Positions 60,183 to 64,000 of a stretch of 64,000 nucleotides of DNA are shown here, piece by piece. Origin of the DNA: Ipomoea triloba. Taxonomy: Eukaryota > Streptophyta > Magnoliopsida > Solanales > Convolvulaceae. The translations under genes were made by a program, and so were the position numbers. The number at the start of each line of letters is the position of its first letter. Position 1 is the stretch's first letter. The stretch lies in NCBI RefSeq assembly GCF_003576645.1, contig NC_044930.1, positions 12,225,512 to 12,289,511 of the forward strand, given 5' to 3'. The notes beneath the pieces are model-generated. The model saw only the letters and a program-made list of their open reading frames with translations. It was not told where the DNA came from and ran no database searches.

Positions 60183-60651
60183 ACTCATAAAACTAATCAG
60201 GCCAATTTCCAATATGGCTGCAACATTAAGATGCAATAAAGAAGATATAAATAGTAGAGAAATTAAATGAGAACAATAAGGCATTAAGGCAACGAATTCT
60301 TTACTGCCCCACCCTAACTGCGAGAAGTAGAGGTTCTCAACCTATATTGCCACCAAGCAGTAAATTAAACCTCCTTTGTTTTCACTCGATTAGGGAAAAT
60401 AATTCGAGAATTTTACAAAAGATTAACTTGTTTGGACTACCAATTTTTAAATGAAGATTCGGCATGTCCAAGTACACACAAGCTCAAGCTTGCACCCCTC
60501 CCTTGAGCATGAGAGAGGGCAACTAGGCAACTAGTCAACTATACTACACAATTCAAATTTCTTTATAATTAATTATATATTCTTTCTCTAATAAAATCAA
60601 GATATGTGATGGAAATTTTACTTCAAAGACATATACCCTATTTAGGCAAAA
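60183..60651. other. Intergenic DNA
   Basis: No gene is recognised. Short direct repeats such as GGCAACTAGGCAACTAGTCA (about 60518) are the only structure seen. Confidence 0.4.
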
Positions 60652-61087
60652 ACTTGTGTGAGACCGTCTCACCATGAGTCGGGTCGGGTCGGGTCAAGAT
60701 GCAAATGTAATACTTATATGCTCAAATGTCATACTTATATGCTCAAATGTAATACTAATCAAGAATAAAATGTTTGTTACTTATAAGGGTAAATGTAATA
60801 CTTTTAAGGGAAAATACAATACTTTTACATTTCGATTTAAAAGTATTACATTTTTCCTCAAAAATTATATTTGCCCTTATAAGTAAGGGGCACTTGTCAA
60901 CATTACTTATTATGAAAAATGTATTACTTTTTCTCTTATAAGTAGCAAAAATTCTATTCTTGATTAGTGTTATATTTGAACATATAAGTATGACATTTAC
61001 ACATATAAGTATGACATTTGCATGGTGCTTTGACCCGACCCGACCCGTCTCACGAATAAGGGTCCGTGAGACGGTCTCACACAAGTG
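60652..61087. mobile_element. Fold-back MITE with ACTTGTGTGAGACCGTCTCAC termini
   Basis: The left end ACTTGTGTGAGACCGTCTCA is matched exactly inverted at the right end. Next inside, GGGTCGGGTCGGGTC pairs with GACCCGACCCGACCC, and the remainder (ATGCTCAAATGTAATACTTA-like units) also pairs towards a centre near 60845. The whole 436 bp is one imperfect palindrome. Similar termini are widespread in plant MITEs. Confidence 0.85.
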
Positions 61088-61680
61088 TGACCATAATCAT
61101 TTCTGATATTTTTATTGCTAGATACTTTGGCTAGCTATTACTCTAATATTTCAACAAACAGTAGGTCATGTAGCATAGAGAATGGCATGTAAAATATCCC
61201 ATTATTGGTTGCAAATGATGACAAACCAAATCAATGTGATCAACTGTAGGGAAGTCAAGAGGTGCCAAATGTGAATAGTGCCGGTTTTCCATTGGCTGTA
61301 GACTGTAGTATAATATAGTATGAAATATGAATGTGCCAATTTCAATAAATATTAAGCTTTAGTGTAAATCAATAAGGTTTTGAAATTTAGTTACAACATC
61401 ATCATTTCATGCATGTCAATAGGAAGGCGTAATAAACTAATACAATTGAACTCTCACGGTGTTTGAAATTAGAAAACTAATACAATTGAACTAATACAAT
61501 TCAATTGAACTAGTTACAGATCATGGACCTAAATTCATAGAAATTATATTAATTGTATCTTCATACAAAATTCAGTTCCATAAAAGTAATAATGAAAGAT
61601 TCATAAAAATGACAACAATTAATAAATCATCATCACTTAAAATATATTAATTTTTTTCTTTTTGTATAAATAAAGCCAAT
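61088..61680. other. Intergenic DNA
   Basis: AT-rich DNA. A short repeat of ACTAATACAATTGAACT occurs three times near 61436-61511. No gene is seen. Confidence 0.4.
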
Positions 61681-61682
61681 AT

Positions 61683-61768
<86 letters not shown>

Positions 61769-62061
61769 TATGGATCTTGTGAGAACACTTCCATAGAAGA
61801 GAATTTTGATTGTGATTAGTTCTTAGTTTTCTCCTACGGACTTGCTCTCTTATATTTCTAAATATACACCACACAGTGTACGGAAATACACAATTAGGGG
61901 CAGGGGAGTTATGGTGCATTATTTTGGGTGTGTTGTGTGTTTTTTGGTGTTTGTGTATTTTCATTGTTGGGCATTTTCTAATATTGAGTGGTGTATATTT
62001 GTATACATAGTGGTGTATAACGCACCGACCACACGGGAAGGCGCGGCCACATTTGAGCATA

Positions 62062-62140
<79 letters not shown>
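61681..62140. repeat. Two compound microsatellites bracketing a unique 300-bp segment
   Basis: A CATA block and AT block (61681-61767) and an AAAT block and AT block (62062-62138) bracket a segment. The outer edges TATGCTATGGATCTTGTGAG and TATGCTTGCGTTCACATGAG are both followed by AACAC and look related, suggesting two copies of a small element each beginning at an AT run. The unique segment has no coding content. Confidence 0.6.
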
Positions 62141-62591
62141 TTGCGTTCACATGAGAACACCTCCCACATAAAAATTAAGTACAAATCTTAGACATAAAAA
62201 ATAAGTGATCAACAGCTATGATTAAAAGTCAACACCTAAATTCGTACGCATAATCAGCAATCCAATCCCCATCAATATCAATTTAATGTGCAAATCAATC
62301 CAAGCAAAATTCTAAACTTTTGTCCAAAATAGGTAAGTCAACAATAAAATAGGAGTATCTATGTTATTAAATCATTTTTGTTAAATAATAAATTATTGTT
62401 ATTATTATCAAATATAAGAAAATTTGATTGTTTGTTAATGTCTGGTGCTTTAATTTTGTGAGACAAACACTTAGTGTTTTGTTGTGCTCTGGGCAATTGT
62501 GTGCGCTCACAACATCGTGTGCACTATAGAATATCGCTAGAATTGTGTACACACATTCCACACTCAAACATTACATTGTGCACACATGCAC
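62141..62591. other. Intergenic DNA next to the Sirevirus-like LTR
   Basis: AT-rich, with no recognised gene. GTGTGCACAC-like alternating motifs near 62500-62590 are the only notable feature. Confidence 0.4.
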
Positions 62592-63873
62592 TGTTGGTCC
62601 CGAATGGTGTGTGATAGAGTGAGTCTAGAGGGGGAGGGGGGGGGGGGGAAGAGACTCACTAGCGATTTTGAAAATTTCTTTACAAGTAAAAATACTCTTT
62701 CGAGATAAGTACTTGATCAAGAGTTTAGGCAGCGGAAAAATTGAAGCTGTATAAGTTTTAAGATTTACTTTGCACGGTTTTGTTGTTATGAAAAATGTTA
62801 ATCTAGGATGAAGTATGCAATGCAGTGAGCAATAAAATAGTAAGCAAAAGAAGAGAGAGAGAGAGAGAGAGTTTTTATAGTGGTTCAGCTGTTAACGAAG
62901 CCTACTCCACTTTTCTTCACAACTCGTGAAGGTTTGCACTATTATCTCCTTTGATAGTACAAATCGATCAGAATGTGCTCCTTTAATCATAAAGCCCGGC
63001 AACCACGTTGTTTGTAGGTTTTTCAACTCCTCCTTGAGTTTACTCCTCCTCTTTATACTTATCCCCAAGTAGAGGTTGGTTAGTAGATGGTTGAACTTTT
63101 CTCCAACTTGAAATCTTGGCTTGATAATCTTGATCAACAGTCGAAGCTTGCTAAAGATTTCTTTACAACACTAGATCTGAAATAAGCTTTTGAATACTTG
63201 CACGCTATTTGCTTTGAGAGAGTTTGCAATATTTCACATCAACCAGCTGCATTGAATGAATGAGAGCATGGGTATTTATAGGTGAGAATATTGAATCCGT
63301 TGGAGGGAAGTCAAAATTCAAAACCTATTGTCTAGTGTGCAATATCTATTGGGTAATTTTGAGCCATGAGGATGTCAGTACTTTTTATAGCCGTTTGTAT
63401 ACTTTGTGTTTAGACATTTGTCTTTTGTCTCACACAAAATGACATGGCATTTAATGCTCCTTGGGATTGCTTCCTAGAATTCGTTTGTCAATGATCATCC
63501 ACAAAATCAAGGTTATGGACAAGACAAACTTTCAGAGAATGTCTTTAAGCTTGTCCTTTTAACTACTCGTGCCCTGAATGCTCACAAGAATGATTGACTT
63601 TATCATTCTTTCATCATATCTTCGAATGATTCTTCTTAATCATTCGGCCTTTAGGAAAATTAGCCCTTCCAGTATTCGGCCTTGAGTCTTCATCAACAAG
63701 TCTTCGGTCTTCAGTTCTTCGACCAAGTATTCCTCGTGTTTGGTCATGAACTTGTTACCACGAGTTCTATTGAGTATTCGGCCAACTAAGAAAAATCAAT
63801 AAACACAACGAAAATTTGGGGGTCTCCTCTAGGCTTTGGTATCATCAAAATCAAAGGCTTGGGGTTCCTAACA
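62592..63873 (-). repeat. LTR of a Sirevirus-type Copia element, minus strand, element continues off the right edge
   Basis: On the minus strand the LTR starts TGTTAGGAACCCCAAGCC at 63873 and probably ends GGGACCAACA at 62592, giving short inverted termini (TGTTGG / TGTTAG) and a length of about 1.28 kb. A polypurine tract adjoins it at 63874-63890, so this is the 3' LTR of an element whose body lies right of the window. Inside are a G homopolymer (62629-62649), a GA microsatellite (62854-62871) and GGTATTTATAGG near 63270. The left border is provisional because no partner LTR is visible. Confidence 0.65.
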
Positions 63874-64000
63874 ATTTTCCCCTTTTTGATGATGCTAACA
63901 CCTATACTCAAACCATCAGGCTACTTATATCCAATTTGGATTTTTATTATCATAGCCGAATAGTAGAGTTTAACAATTTGATCATTTTGAGGAGTAAACA
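63874..64000 (-). mobile_element. Polypurine tract and start of the internal region of a Sirevirus-type Copia
   Basis: Minus-strand ATCAAAAAGGGGAAAAT, directly before the LTR start, is the polypurine tract wording typical of Sireviruses (A-rich then GGGG). The remaining 110 bases carry no readable coding sequence and belong to the untranslated 3' internal region. Confidence 0.65.

Noticed and set aside
61647..62184. Readings rich in Ile-Tyr and Leu-Phe-Ile over the microsatellites near 62 kb
   Set aside because: They are translations of AT and AAAT repeats.

Overview
The window is a piece of nuclear chromosome from a flowering plant, almost certainly a dicot. It is AT-rich, has multi-exon genes with GT-AG introns, and is packed with LTR retrotransposons and small inverted-repeat elements. 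A TIR-NBS-LRR gene argues for a dicot because grasses largely lack this class. An asterid such as Convolvulaceae or Solanaceae is my guess from the general look of the proteins, and that part is weak.

Four host protein genes and one tRNA can be supported. (1) 2465-6884, minus: a 12-exon gene for an RPAP3/TPR5-type co-chaperone of 465 residues, reconstructed exon by exon with every phase consistent. (2) 9447-15109, plus: a 5-exon TNL immune receptor of 1219 residues with TIR, NB-ARC, LRR and a C-terminal post-LRR domain. (3) 17643-18913, plus: a 3-exon nuclear rbcS gene (Rubisco small subunit, 175 residues) with a MITE in intron 2. (4) 52900-55493, plus: a 2-exon P-type PPR gene of 485 residues with a mitochondrial-looking N-terminus. 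A tRNA-Gly(GCC) lies at 30105-30175, minus. The genes have unrelated housekeeping, defence, photosynthesis and organelle-RNA roles and form no cluster or pathway.

The rest is mobile DNA of several ages. From left to right: a TIR element (1.7-2.2 kb); a Copia gag/protease remnant (7.3-8.25 kb); MITEs around the TNL and rbcS genes (13.9-20.2 kb); a decayed Gypsy integrase (21.2-22.5 kb); a young CRM-like Gypsy with an LTR at each end, one nonsense codon, an in-frame triplication in reverse transcriptase and a one-base assembly gap (22.6-29.4 kb); a 5'-truncated Copia with four nonsense codons (31.8-34.6 kb); a 1.2 kb pure AT dinucleotide tract (34.9-36.1 kb); Gypsy and Copia LTR debris, GC-rich MITEs and microsatellites (36-46 kb); a complete Reina-like Gypsy with apparently identical LTRs, a perfect 5-bp target duplication and one uninterrupted gag-pol frame, nested in a long-TIR element just upstream of the PPR gene (46.6-52.8 kb); and fold-back elements, a Copia gag/LTR piece, a 5'-truncated LINE, and a Sirevirus-type LTR running off the right edge (57-64 kb).

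I found no convincing new biological system. The points most worth a second look are the pristine nested Gypsy at the PPR promoter, the MHQ variant and shortened TIR of the TNL, the reverse-transcriptase triplication, the odd placement of a Gypsy 3' end upstream of a 5' LTR, and a GC-AG intron in the RPAP3 gene. Limits: exon borders come from reading splice consensus and frame continuity by eye. TE lineages are judged from motifs, not alignments.
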